Assembly (NCBI GenBank): GCA_003993805.1
Contig: RSEF01000031.1
Location: forward strand, 55,928,147-55,992,146
Length of the DNA stretch: 64,000 bases
Reading direction: 5' to 3'
Source of the DNA: Himantopus leucocephalus
Taxonomy: Eukaryota > Chordata > Aves > Charadriiformes > Recurvirostridae
In this document: one piece after another, positions 26,937-41,000 of the stretch
How the letters are laid out: every line of letters begins with the position of its first letter
Position numbering within the stretch: position 1 is the first letter of the stretch
Position numbers and translations under genes: made by a program
Notes under the pieces: generated by a model
Seen by the model: the letters and a program-made list of their open reading frames with translations, nothing else
Told to the model about the DNA's origin: nothing
Databases searched by the model: none

Positions 26937-28173
26937 CCCAAACATTTTCAGGAGGATCGTCCCTGTGCAAAACAGCTATGGTGATGATTACCCCACCTGA
27001 TCTACCCCACAATGCTCTTTTTACAGATACTCGGAGAAGATTACATATCTGTACTGTCACTTATCATTATGCTTTTCTGACATTTTATCCTCTACAATTT
27101 TCCAAGCATCTTTCAAGTACCTCATAAGTACACCTTTAATTTAATGTCTGCATAAGCCCACAGGTCATGCAGCCAGCACTCAAAATCACAGCTGATTAGA
27201 TGCACTGTTTGGCTGCAGTCCCTGCTCCTTTTGGGGAGATATTTAGTGGCAACATACACTCAGTCTCTCATGGCAAATCTTTTTTTAGGCTTCAGTTTTC
27301 TTCATTGAAATATGACCAAAGCTTTGCTGGATAGTCCATCGCGGGGCAAATCACCCTTGTCCTAGACCCATCTGCTTGTGCAAAATTACTTGGGTTAGTT
27401 ACTACAGCACTAGCAGTAGTAACTCAAATTACTAGAGTATCTTCACAATATCGTAAATGCAAGTATTTGTTTTAGAATATATACAATTAGAGTGATTATG
27501 TTCATAAATATTGACATACATGGCACATGCATTTTTGCACATAGTTCTGAGACTTGTGCTTTGCAAATATTATTCAGAAGACACAGAGAGGGTTCTGTAA
27601 TTGCAATTTTAATGGAGTATTCTTAGCATTATCCCTTGACTTGTGGAAATAAAAAAAGCTGGAAAAGTTTGAAATTTAGCTATTGGGGTCAATCAACACG
27701 ATCACTTTGGGTGTATAACATCCAAAGCAGTTGAGGGATAAATGGGATTCTCAGTTAAACCAATGTAAGGTTGTGAAAACCCCACTGCTGCAGACAGAAT
27801 GATACAAATGCGACTCTTTTTCAGACAGAATTTTAGGAGAAGGAGTGCAGTACCATGTCCTTCATAGCCTTTCAAAAATTAAGTACTAAACAGTATTTTG
27901 ATACATAATTTCTACCTGTATTAAATTTTGGGGTGCCTTTGATCCTCACACTTTCCTGAACTCTGCAGAGACATGTGAACAGCAGATGAAACAGAAAGAA
28001 GAGCAGAGCAGAAAAGGAAGCCTGATGCAGTAATTACTGTAGAATAAGCTTATAACTGGAGAAGATTTATCCGAGAGCAAGCTGCAGTATACCTGTAAAT
28101 ATTTAACCATTTCTTCGCTCAAAGCTGGGAAAAGAACATATAATGTATACAGAGCATGAGCTTCTTTTTAACC

Positions 28174-28190
28174 ATATATATATATATATA
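28174..28190. repeat. (TA)n dinucleotide run
   Basis: Seventeen alternating A/T bases within intron 7. Likely a length-variable microsatellite. Confidence 0.9.
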
Positions 28191-28618
28191 CAAATGCAAA
28201 ATGGTTTCATTTTTTCTTTTAAAAGCAGAACTTTTTCCATCTATAAATTTTTTCTTGGCAAAAATGAAACATTTGTTTTGGAAAAATATTAGTTTGTTTT
28301 TAGAAATGGTTTTTTAAAGGGACAATTTGTTGGACAAAAGTTGAGAACAAAAGTTTTCAACCAGCTAAATATAGATGCCTAGCTGTGGTAAGCTTGGTGC
28401 AGCACTAAAAAAATGGCAAAGGGAGACAGATTTTTTACTATAAATCTGTTAGCACAAACTCCATCCTATACTGACATGGGTATATGGCTACTGACTCAGA
28501 ATTAGCTCACACCTGACTGGCTCTGAGTGTGGGCAGAATAAACTGAAAAAAAGCATATAGCCGAAGAAAAGAAATTATTCCATCAAGGTAAGAACAAATA
28601 AATGCTTGAGTAACATTG

Positions 28619-28777
28619 TAATACTGTATTTTATAATACAGTAATTTATATATACTGTAGTTTATAATACATTTATAAATATGTACTGTATATACTGTAC
28701 ATATTTATAACTGTAATTATAATACTGTAAATAATATACTGTAATTTATAATAACATACTGTAATTTATAATACAGT
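28619..28777. repeat. AT-rich degenerate tandem array
   Basis: The motif ATACTGTAATTTATAATA and variants recur several times over about 160 bases. The left edge forms a perfect 9-bp hairpin (28622-28630 with 28635-28643, loop of 4). Copies are irregular, so this is a degenerate minisatellite rather than a clean microsatellite. Confidence 0.85.
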
Positions 28778-31700
28778 TTGATTGATTTTCATAATGTTCC
28801 TACTTCATGTAGGGTAGAGCATACAACTAGCTTATGCCTTCTTAGGTCATCTGGTAGTCCTGGCAACTCAGTACCGTGCTAAACTGCTATCCATTACAGC
28901 CACTGCCATGCTCAGCAGTGTTTCTCACTTGGCAATGCTGGACTCCTACATCCAACCCCCACAAACAGCAAAAACAAACATCAGTGTCTGCATTAACTAT
29001 TGCATTTTAGTAATTTCCAAACTGTGATGAGTTTGACATTAGTGTCCTTCTCCCTGATGGCATGAAATCAACCAAATTTAGTTGTTTTTCAGTTGATTAG
29101 TTCAACAAATTCTGTGGGAAATTACACTAACTTTGGTTTCTTCAAACATGAAAAGGAGTACCTGCACGAAGGCAACAGACATTGTGACCACTGAAAAGCT
29201 TTTTCCAGGTTCACTCACCATTACAAACCCATTATCACTATCTGGTTTCACCAGAGGATATATCCTGTGGTCTTTATCCTCACCTGTCAGTTGGACCAAG
29301 TGTACACAGCATTTCCAAAGCACTCAAGAATTTTCCTTGTAATATTTAATATTTCACTAAACATGTCACTGAAAACTCACTACAGCCTGATTAGTAAATA
29401 CATGAGTAACCCAAGAATCATTTCACTCATCACTTCCAAGAAAGGAAAAAAAATAGTTTAGACAAAATCCCACAATAAAATCTTATTAAAAAGTCCTGAT
29501 GCTACTCTATGTACATATAGGTATATTCTTTGCTTTCATTTTGGAAAAAAAAATTACATCAAATACTTGAAAATTCCTTTCCTAATGCCAAAAACTTCCT
29601 ACTGAAACTGGAACTCTTGCTTGATGAGGTACTACATGAAAAATCCAAGATTATTGTTAAAAAAGTTAAAAATTAATGTTTCTTATGCACTCTAAGCTAA
29701 CTCTAAGCTGGGTAACAAAAAAGTAATGAAGTGCAGCAGAGGTAATACCAAAGCAGGCACAGACCGCTGGAAGATGAGATTGCTCCTAATCAGGAACAAA
29801 ATTCCAACTGCATTTTTCCTCCTCGGGGATTTCAGCCCTAAGCATTAATGAAGAAAAATTTCTAGATAATTTTTTATATTGAGTTCTCATCATTTAAGCA
29901 AATATAGTAATATGAGACTGGTCAGGCAAGTCCTAATACAATTCACTGAGCGGCTTTTTAAAAAATGTGAATTACTCCACGGTAGAAGATAGATAACTTT
30001 CGCTCCATGTCCCCAAAGGCGACACGAAATATGCAGCAGACTCTCTGAACACATCCTGACTTGTGCCAGCAAATAATTCACAAGTATCCTGAAAGACACC
30101 AGCAGGTATTATGTGTGTTATTGATCAAATTGATAATCTAAACACTTCCAAAAAGAGGGAGATAGAAAAAGACTGGCTGGATTGTCAAGGATTAATTCAA
30201 TCATTAAATCGAAAATGTGCAAGAGCAACTATAAAAAAGACCACTGGAATCTACATACTCAAAGAATAGCCAACAAATATTTTTAAAATGCTATTATCAG
30301 ACTAATTATCAAGTGACCCATCTTAAAGGAATGACTTTCTGTTAAGATCTTTAGCCTTTGACCCACTTATAAAAATACCTTTTTTACATTTCCAGGATCA
30401 CATCCTGTATTCACTCAGAGTTTCACTGTATCCAATGAATCATTTCATGCAAAGTAAAATGGTATAGATAATATTTTCTGAAAGAGGCAAAAGAGATTAT
30501 ATCCTCACCACAAGTACTAAGATTTGTTACAATCTGGACACATTCAGTAAACTTCGGAACAGAAGACCACTTTCATCAAAAAAATTAGTCCATACTGTGT
30601 TTCCATGTAAAAGACAGCTCATCTTTTCTGCAATAGGATTTCTGAAGACATTCTCCACGTGTAAACAAGACTTCTAAACGGATTCCTCTCCTTCACAACA
30701 GAAGTATGAAAAACTACATTGTACCTATAAATAAAATTCCTTCATTTCTCTCATGAATAAACAAAGACCTATAAGAAAGCTCGAGATGTGTAATCCCTAT
30801 GTCTAGATCTGAGACGTTTCCTTGGAAACAATGCAAAAACAGCAGGGAATGTGTAGGCATCCTCTGAATAGTATTTAATGTGACCGCACTGTTCCCTGTA
30901 TCTACGGAAGTCTATAAAGGAATGTGAAAAAAGAAATTACTGTTCTGTAATAAGTCTTCAGGAAGAGCCAGCACTAGTGGCCTAAAGACTACTTACTAAT
31001 TCACAGTCTTAGCTTCTTGTGAAACTTTCTAAGTATCAGGTTTTAGCTTTGTTGGACACGAGGTTGTTTTTTTTTCCTTTTCCTTTGTTTTGGAAAAAGG
31101 AGCAGTGTACAAAAAGCTTGCATTTATTACAACTACTTGCTTATTAGGGCTTGCTTTCATACAGGTCATCACTGCTGTTGTGTTTTAAATATGATTTGTA
31201 TGTGATGGTGTCAAACCTATTTTTAAAAGCCCTCCACAGCACCAGTACCATGTGAGTGTTCAAATATAGAAAAATTCTAATTGGTTTAACCAAGCAAGAG
31301 GCCTATCAGTTTGGGTTAAATATGTTCATTTAAGTCCCTCTCACACAAATTTGTTTTGAAGAAAAAATCACCTAATTATAGAACAAACTAGAAGCTGTAA
31401 ATGTTATGAAGACATTCTGATACCTACCATCCCCACATCCCCACAACAATTCTGCTCTCAATCACCTCATTGGAATTACTATGGTGTAATTACACTGGGG
31501 AAGATGATATCAGAATCTGGCCACGTTACTTAGCATTTAACACTTCAGTAACTCTAGACAAAATGAGAACTTGGCTGTCTCTATGCCAGGCTTTATGAAT
31601 AACACAGAGAGTTTGGTCATTCAGGGTATGAAAATGACTTGAGTAGCTATCGGACGTTAACAAACCTGTTTCATTTGGAAATGTGTTTCAAAACCACTGG

Positions 31701-32864
31701 GTGTTTTTCTTTCTTAGCTGAACACACAAGTCCAGGGCTCAAAAGAAAACACCACCGAGAAGGACCGCATTACTAATTCAAGCACTGAAATAAGACCATG
31801 TCCATCGACTGCAGTGTGCTCGGGGCAGCAGGGAACATGGTCTTTCTCCAGCGTTGATGAGGAGCAGCAGCTGCCATAGTCTTTATGTCAGCTGGAACGT
31901 TACAGTTAATAAGGAGACAAGCCTAGCCCTCCATTAAATAAATAGGAGATTTTGCATTAAATAAGATGGGAAGTTGGTTCAGCCCACGTGAGGCCACTTT
32001 TACTATTGCTCCAACATCCCACCAGAAATTAATTCAGGTAAGCCTAGTTGCACAATACCAAACCGCAACAACGGTGGCCACAGAACACCACATCCAAATG
32101 CATACAAGTCAAAATGGACTTGCAAATTACATGTGGCTTTTCTCACAGCAATGTTTAGGTAAATTTGGAACACCTCTTAAATGCATGACGGTGATATCAA
32201 GAATTAAGCAGTTGTTAAGAAAGCTGAACAGCTTGCATGGGCAGGGAAGTCCTATTCATACACATCCACTTGGGCTGTGTACTTGGGCAGTCATTGCATA
32301 AAGCAGCAGAACGCAGTGAATGCAAAACAGCATCTTTCCTTTACAATGAACTTTGATTTGAAATTGGTCCTATGAATAAACAGTAGGTTTCAGTAGCACA
32401 TACGTTTCCATTTGAGGAAAAACAAATGGTGATTTCAGCACATAAATGACAAAGCCTCCTCACATTCAGCAGAAGCTTCTCTAACACATGAAGTTTTTGA
32501 AAAGTACACCAAAAATTGCACATAGCACACCTGTGTATACTACAAAGAACAGTGTCCAGATAGATATTTGCCAGTGGGCATAAATAAAATAACTTAAAAG
32601 AGAACAATGTGGGTACAGGTGCAGACAGATACATGCCTAAACACTGCATGCTTTTAAGCTGGCTCTATTGCAAGTAAGGTGCTGCCTGGAAATGGTGTTG
32701 CAAGGCGTGCTGCTCCTGTCCCTCCAACACTGTCATCAGGTCTGGCCATAGCACCATCCCGACACCCACAGCCTCCGGGACAAAGCCAGCGTCTTTCCTC
32801 CCAGCATGCTCCCAGCGCATTTCCACTCTCCCACGCACGCATTCCCCTCAGAAGTTAGCAAAAT

Positions 32865-33115
32865 GAGGGCTGAAAGGGGACATGGTTATTCTCTATAACT
32901 GAACAGAGAAATAAAAGTATCAAGGGATAAGTGTCAGGAAGAAAAAAGACCTATTCAAGCTAAAGACAATGCTGGCAAGAATAAACACGAGTATAAACTG
33001 GCCAAGAAGCAATTCAGGCTAGATATTAGAATCAGACTTGAAGAGAGCCATGACGATCTGGGACAGCCCTCCAGAAGGAACTGTGAAGACAACAGGATTA
33101 AATGAATTTTAAGAC
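32865..33115 (+). mobile_element. Probable old CR1/L3-type LINE remnant
   Basis: Plus-strand sequence resembles the region just upstream of the 3' end of CR1-like LINEs: GAGGGCTGAAAGGGGACATG, then ACTGGCCAAGAAGCAATTC, AGGCTAGATATTAGAA, and GGGACAGCCCTCCAGAAGG. Divergence from the CR1 pattern I know is high and no terminal octamer repeat is visible, so it would be an old, 3'-eroded copy on the strand opposite VCAN. Identification is by pattern memory only. Confidence 0.55.
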
Positions 33116-34600
33116 AAGGGCTGAGACGGACCTGAAAGGACTCTATTCTGCTTTCTTTGTTAAGGTTTATGACTATGACTCATTACCATTCTGCATTTCA
33201 TTCAAATTTCGCATGCCCTCTTACACTGCTAAGACAGAAATATGCATGTCAGAGAATTACATGTTGAAACACAAAGGTTTGTAACCTCCTTCCATAAAAT
33301 TCCACATCTACAAAGCACAAGTTCCTGCAATTTTGTTCAGTTCAAAGCTGGAGGGGACAAGAAACCAGACAGAGCTGGTGTGAGTCCCAGGGTCCAATGA
33401 GCACTTTGAAACATACTCACTAAGTAAAGACTTTTAAATGTCTCCAGAAAATGCAGGTGTGCAAATTACTCCTGATACAGACAGGACTTATGTTTCCAGC
33501 ATCCCCTCAACCACTGTTAAACAACACCCCCACAAGCATTTTTCAGCTAATAAAAGCTTTATGAGCTGAAAAGTTCCTTCAGGTTTGGGGTTGGTTTTTT
33601 TTTTTTTTTTCAGCTGCTAATCCATTACCTTCCAGCAACAGCATCAGCCCTTGCCACTACAACATATAGCAGCTATGAATAAAAGGGCACGAGGTGGCAA
33701 GTTTTGCATCTTTACAGTGAAAGACAAACTCCTCTAGCCTATCTGATGCAATGGAAAACTGCTAATGCGATAACACATCACAGTGCAGGGCTATTTTGCT
33801 TTCTCACTTTCACAACACGGTCACGATCCCAAGGGAATAGCCTGTTGTTCCACTCAAGTGAATGAAGTTCCAAGCTCCTTCCACTATGAAACATGTGCGT
33901 GGTCCTTTTTGTAGCTTAGAAAAGGATGTTTCCCCATGCACAAATATATTTTCCTCATTAATTGGAACACCTGCCCTAGATCTGCCCATGTGTCATAGGC
34001 TGTCAGAAAAAACATGCCTTATATCCCTCATTAATTTGTGCACCTGCCTCACACTTGCTCACATGGAAGTATATGGGTTGTTTGTACAATACATTTTCTC
34101 AATGAAAACGGCTGTATTCTTATACAAATAAGCAGCTTAATCTATTCAGCAGTATGTTCTTTCTTATCAGCATTAGAGTGCATTTTCCAGAATTTAAGCT
34201 AATGAGCTTGACCTTCCACTAGGCCCCCAAATTAGTTCTGTTTCCATGGGTAATTTTTTTTATCTAAAAGTAACTGAAACTTCCTTTATGAAAGCTTTAA
34301 TTGATTGCAAGCTAGGAGTATAACTATTTACCTTTGGGATGGTGTAAGAAAAGAAGTCCTCCAGGAGAAACTTTTACTGGTCTAATAAATTTAAGGGTTT
34401 ATTGTATTAAAAATTTGAAAATATTTCATATCAACTTTCAGTTATATAGGGTACTACTTTGCATTAAGGGGGGGGTGGGGTGGTGTTTAAGACAGCCTAA
34501 GATCCTTGCCAGTATATTTAATTGAATTTAACCCAGTCAACATTCAACGTCTTTCAAGTGTAGCTTGAGTCTACAATAATAAAGAAGAATAATATCCCCT

Positions 34601-34650
34601 ACATTCCATACATCCATAACACATTCCATACATCGACAGCACATTCCAGA
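34601..34650. repeat. 20-bp tandem repeat, about 2.5 copies
   Basis: ACATTCCATACATCCATAAC is followed directly by ACATTCCATACATCGACAGC and by the start of a third copy (ACATTCCAGA). A small local tandem duplication in intron 7. Confidence 0.9.
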
Positions 34651-37600
34651 CGAAGACTTCAAAGTGCTTCAGCAAAGTTGGTGCCAGTTGAGTGAGGGTT
34701 TGAGACTCAGACAAAAGGTGCAAGAAATCCTTCCCCCTTCTCCCTCTACCAGTGCATGGCCATAGGTGAGGTCCCCCGACCCACAGCAGCAACAAGCTGC
34801 TCTCACCACCCTTCACCAGGAGGTAGGACACCCACCAATCGCAAAGGGACTTCTGTTCTGCAAGGGATACACTTTGTCCTGCTTGCTGGGAACTGCTAAA
34901 AATGCCTCCATCTCTCAAAACTCCACTTGTTTGGCATGACCCTTCTCTTCCACATGGAGTATAAAATATTGCTTATAACTAACAAAGCCTAATAGCACCT
35001 CCATGGAGCACTTAAATATTATTATGCCTATGCTACAGATGGTAAATGGAGCTGCAGAGAATAATATTCAGCTGTGTTAGTATAATAGCAAGTTTTTACT
35101 GTAATTAAGTGATACGGCTGATAGGAAACAAAACATGGTACCATATTTCCGCTGAGCCCTGCTTCACTATTAAACTGTTGCTTCTGGCAAAAGCTGAATA
35201 ACGAGGAGGTGAAGAAAGATTAAAAAAAAAGAATAAATCAATCTCATAAATACTTCCAACACTTGAGCATAGACAAGAAGGAAAATATTATATTCATTTA
35301 TACACAATACCGTTTAAACACCAAACGTCTCATTATGATTCTTATTTGAAACAGCTAGTATTTGAAGGGCTTTGGTAAGCAAGTTGTCATTTCTTAGGAG
35401 GCACTTTTGGACTCTTGATTTGAAAATCGTGCACGTCTTTGCTTATACCCCTCACTGATTATTTTATTTAAGAATGCTAAGCTATATTATCTTGAAAACA
35501 TGCCAAAGCAAAGGAGGAAAAACCTTTGTTTTATCAGAGAGATGTAATGATGAAAACTGTATTTCTTGTTCCCATTTAGCTGAGAACAAAAAGCCAAAGG
35601 TACAGTTTATGTAGTTCCTGTATGACTGCGGTTCTATTTTCAAACAACGATACAATAAGAAGTTGAACTCTGTCCTAGTGAAAGGCATATGTTAGTAATA
35701 TTTGCCAAATTCATTCCTATTCAGCACCTCCTATGTACATTTTCTTCAGCACAAAGAAAAGTTTATGGACTGAGGAACAATGAAGTGAAACTGGACTTGA
35801 CAGGATTTTTGTGATGCACTCTTTCATTTCTGGAGAAAGAAAAGACAAGACTAATCTAAATCCTAAAAGAGAATAAATCTTTGGCAGCTCTAACTTAACT
35901 TGTGGTAAGCAGATATAGGGTGCCTTATCTCTGTGGATAGCTAAGTGGAGGAATTTCCACTGTCGGATTCTGAAAACAGAAAAATAAACTCCTTTTTGAC
36001 CTTGCAAGAAATACATGATAAATCCCTTTATGTTTAAAGAGAATACAGATACTATCATATAGAAAATTTCATAATGTTTCAAGAAAAAGAATTATTTTTC
36101 TACACTGCCAGACTAAATCATTCCTAAAGGAAGAATTTTAAGGATGTATAGCTGTAGCTCTGCTTATAAACATCCCTACACATATGCACATATTCACCTG
36201 GAAAATGAATGCGCAGCTTTAGAAAGTTTGTGAAGATGTAGAAGGCAAATCCTGAAGAGTCTGTCCTAAGGACCTGATCACCCAGGCGGAAAGAAGAGTG
36301 ACTATGAAGAGTGGCTGCGCATTGATGCACTGACCTTTAGATAATCCAGTTTGAACTAATTCCTAACTTAATGAATCACAGTACCCACACCATTCTGAAA
36401 AAAAAAGTATAAAATAAGACTGTCCTTGATGTATATGCAGAAAAATCCCGAATCATATACCTTGTGTGCTATCTGAAGAAAACACCCGGTTTCCACACCC
36501 TCCCAAACCATCCTACTTCTTTCTGTCCACCTGCAACATACAGCTGCCCAGCACAACCCACTCTCCCATCCATGATAAACTGTAGTATAACTTAACAAGG
36601 TAACAGGGACAACTAGTTTGCTACTACACAGTCCAGCTGTTATTAAGCCAAATTAACCAAATTTCCACAGGTACAAAAGTATTTAATATGTGACTATAAC
36701 TCTAGTCTTCAGAAACTACCCTTCTGTTCTGACTTACCGGACTTGTCTCATTTAATTGAGACTTCCAAGACACAGGCAACATCTAAAGCTTCAGACAAAA
36801 GAATGATAATATACCACAGAAACAAAAGTAGTGTTTAAATGTTAAAACAACAGAACTATTATTTTCTGAAATAGAAAGTTAAGCTACCACTGATATGACT
36901 TGTGCAGTTTTATATCTTGTAAATATAAAGTAGGATAATAAGCATAAAGTGAATAAAGACACAAAATCCACTGTATGAAAAGTCCAATAATGATACGGCA
37001 TATCTCAAGGAAACTACTTCTATAAAAAACCAGTTTCTTATATAACCATTCAAAAGCATTGCACATAGTTAATATATGTGATATAAAATTAATTTTTACT
37101 GTGTTCCTTCAAAAATAATTACAAAATAACTATAAAATAATTAAACAGAACGCAACATTGAACCTAATAGATATTTTGAGCTTTATCCTTTTTGTCAGTT
37201 CTTTCACATTTCATTTTAAAAAATAAGGTTTTACCAAGACATTTTAAATAATAGTCAGTTGACAGGCTTCTTTAATGTAAAATTTTATAGCCTTCAGCTA
37301 TTGCATTATGGAGACATATTCATCATAAAACTCAATAATTCATTGCTACTTCAGGAGTTTCTGTTCTGGATACCCATGGAATTGAAGCTACATACCCATG
37401 TACAGTGCCATCAGCTAAAAAATGTAACGAAACTAAAAATTATGTCAATTTGCATCACAGATTCTGTAAAAAGGATTAAAAAATATTATTATATGCTACA
37501 AAAACGTGCAAAAACCCTTCCCCCAAATCACAGGAGGTCGACTTGTGGACGCAGTACAGTGCCTTAACCTATTTTAGCTGACCACACTGTACATGGCATT

Positions 37601-38037
37601 GTTAATTGCTGCAGACTAATGGAATGTTAAAATAATCTAGTGCTTCGTTTAGGACTAGTAATGCATGGAATGGAAGCTGTGAAATTAAAATGCTTGTTTC
37701 ACAGATAGCTGAAGTTAAATCAGTGACTCGACAACATTGCGTAAGAAAACTGGACTGTAGCCATCATAACTTTTAAGAGGAAATACAACAGTTTTATATT
37801 CATTCTTGCATAGAAATTAATCTTACACCAAACCATACATATAACATATTTCTGAGTTTTTTTAATGGATAGAAAAATAGACCTACCAATATTTAGTAAG
37901 TTGCTGTCTAGATAAAACTTGTGTTTTGCATCTTTCAGTGATCCAAGAAACACCTCCAGTATATTCTAAAGTACACCGGTTTGTTATGATATACTGTCCA
38001 TTCTGATGGACTGCAGGTCTAAAAGGCAAAATCTTAC

Positions 38038-41000
38038 CTGTATCATTGCCTGTGATTTGAATAACATACAATCTTATGTCATTTCCACTATCAGGGTGTG
38101 AAGTAGAAGGAGACACCTCTTGAGGTTGTAAAGCCTCTGTGGCCTCCTTCACTTTGGGTGGTGCAGTAGGTCGTGCAACTGCAGTAGCAGTTGATGCTGT
38201 GAAATACTCCTTATCGATTTCTGGTTCTAACATCTTTCCTGTCAGATCATCATCAGCAGTGGCTTTACTGGGAGAAACAGATTCATCAATTATGATGATG
38301 TCATTGCTTGTTACCTCCTCTTCTTCCTCAGGAATGATACGTGGTGACTTTTGAGTAACAAAAGGCTTGGATACTGATGTAGGTTGAATTTTGTCTACAG
38401 CACTAATGGGAGGTGTTGTTACATCACTGAGAATTGGTGCCTTATCTGTTGCATTAGCGGAAAATGTAGCTGGTTTGATTTCTTCGGGTTCTTCTGATAT
38501 TCCTGAACCTTCCAGAGTCTGGTTTGGAGAAGCTCCCAAAGTCAGATGAGTAATGCTTTCCACAGTAGAATGACCTGTTGGTGTCATATCAGGGGGCAAC
38601 ACAGGTTCCCAGCTCACTACATCACTGTCATCTTTCCTGGTGGGGGTTCCTCTGCTTTCGTATGTTTTTGCTTGGGTACCCGCTGTTACAAGCATCACTT
38701 CAGTGACCTTCTGTTCTTGATCAGTAGCAGTTTCAGCTTTCGGAGTCACTGTGAGATGCAAGGTTGTGGTGACAGTTTCATCAGGTCTTCCATAATCTGT
38801 GAGCTTCACTGCAGGCACTGACACTTCTGTCATTGGATATGTCTCATAATAAGCTGAACCTGTCTCATCTTGTTTTTCTTGAATAGCTGTTTGAGATGAT
38901 TCAGATCCTGGTGCTGTCTTTTGTTCATGTATTTCGACAGATGTCACAGACAAGGTAGACTCTGTTGCAGTATCTGGTTCCTTATCTTGATCCTTTGTGG
39001 AGAGTTCCTCTGGGAACACCTCACTATCTTTTGCAGTTGTTTCTGTTGCTTCTTTATGAAAGATACCATCAAAAGGAGTCTGATCAGTAACTGGCATATC
39101 TCCGGTGACTACACTTTCTACAGTAACTGGAACCAGGGAAGCATCATGTTCTTTCTGTGGAACTGTAGTATCTACCTTTGTTACATCTGTAAATATAATA
39201 GATTCATTTGTCCCTCCAAAGCCAGCTGATGGTGTTCCTTTTCTGTCTTGAAGTGTTGCCAATGACTCCTCCTCAGTTGATGTCACAATGCTTGTCTGGC
39301 CTTCCTCTGTCACTGTGTATTTTGAGACCGCCATTTCAGTAGAGACTTCTTCAGCAGGCCTTGCTACCGATGTTTCAGTAGCCTCTCTTTGTTCAGTTTC
39401 TGGGGTAGGAATGGACATTTTCAAAACATACCCTGAAGTTTCATCTCCTTCATGTTCCGTTACCCCCATGACTGTGGGCACAGCAGTGGGTAATACTGTA
39501 ACACTTGAGAAGGTAGAAGACTTCATTGTTGCACTACTTTCATCCACTGATATTTTGGATACTGTGGTCATTTCCAAATCCAAAGAGCCGCTTGTATGGG
39601 AGACACCTGTAGTATCTTTACTCTGATCAAAATCAGCTGATACAGCTTCTTCATCACTTTTCGTTTCCGCTGGCTCCATGCTTGCCTCAGTTTCATCTGT
39701 AACTGCTGAAATCTGAGCTCCTGGATGCTGTGTATTTTCTGTAATTTGCCCTGGAGACGATGTAGGCTCCATTCCAGAGATACCATCTTCTGTATCTAAC
39801 TCATGTATTCTCTTAGTATGAAATGACTCTTCTGTCATGTACCCCTGATCTTTATCTGTCAGCAGCCACATGCCAGAAGCTGGAGGAGCCTGTGTGAACT
39901 TCTCACTTGCAGAACATCCCTCAGATTCTGCTGTAACACAAGGAGGAACGACAGTTGCAGCATGAGGGATCTTAACATCCATTGTTCTCGTTTCTGGCTC
40001 CTTTGTTTTTTCGTGCTCCTCTAAAACGACTGATCCTTCTGTTTGCTGAGATGAGCGGGTAACAGATGTGGTGCCTTCTCCAAAGCTTTGCGTGGAAACA
40101 GTACTTCCTGTGAGAGCAATGGCCTCAGATCCTGTTTGATTAACAGTTGATACAGAAAAGGATACAGGTATTCCAGATGACACTGTAGGCTGCACATCTC
40201 TCAGGTCCTCTCTGCTTCCTTCAGCTGAAGCCTCATTATCAAACACTGTCGCAGAACTAAATTTAACGAATGGAGTTGACTCATCTGCTGTAGAAAATTG
40301 TCCAGTGGTTACTGCATGCCCATCTACGAGTGTCTCTGATGCAGCAGGCACATCTGATTCTGGGACACTACCAGTAGCCATGCCAGAAACTCTATCAGGC
40401 ATAACGGTGTACATGCTCTCTCTGCCCTCCCCCTCTGTAGTAAGATCATACTGATCAGTGAACAAAGCTTTAGGGATTACAACAGTTGTAAGTTTCTTGT
40501 CAGATTTTGCCTCCATTGACTTTTTTGTGGGTTCTTTTGTTGAGTGGGCACCAAGATACATATTCTCTTTTGTTAGTGAAACTGAAGTCCCTGTCCTGGG
40601 AAACTCTCTCCGAGAAGCTGGTAACAAGCTATCTGTAGCTGTCATCATAGGACCCACTTCTATTTGTTCAGTCTGATTATCAGCATCATGTTTTTGTGTA
40701 TCTCCTGTTTCAGTATCTTCCCAAGAACCAGTGGAACTCTTAGCTACAGCTGTGCTATCCTGAAAAATTATAGAGGTCAAGAAAGCGTCCTCAATGCTTT
40801 CAGACCTACCTTGTTCCTCGGGCAATTCTGCTTCAGAGTAAGTGTGCTCCAGTTCCAAAGCTGCAGATGTGCTCTCTGTTAACCTTGGTGAAACATCATA
40901 TTCAGTCCTTCCCAGTGTATCGTAAGTGCTTATTTCGCCATCTGTGACAGTCTGAGGTAGAAGGGTGGTTAACTTAATGTTCTCCATAAGCACCTCCATT

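Larger units (their letters stand above)
19672..38037 (-). other. VCAN: VCAN intron 7
   Basis: An 18.4-kb intron between the two GAG exons, the largest complete intron here. It holds a polypurine tract (26866-26936), a TA dinucleotide run (28174-28190), an AT-rich tandem array (28619-28777), a GC-rich patch with a probable CR1-type remnant (about 32650-33115), a 16-base T run (33595-33610), a short G-rich run (34468-34484) and a 20-bp tandem repeat (34601-34650). No coding exon or RNA gene is recognised. Confidence 0.92.
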
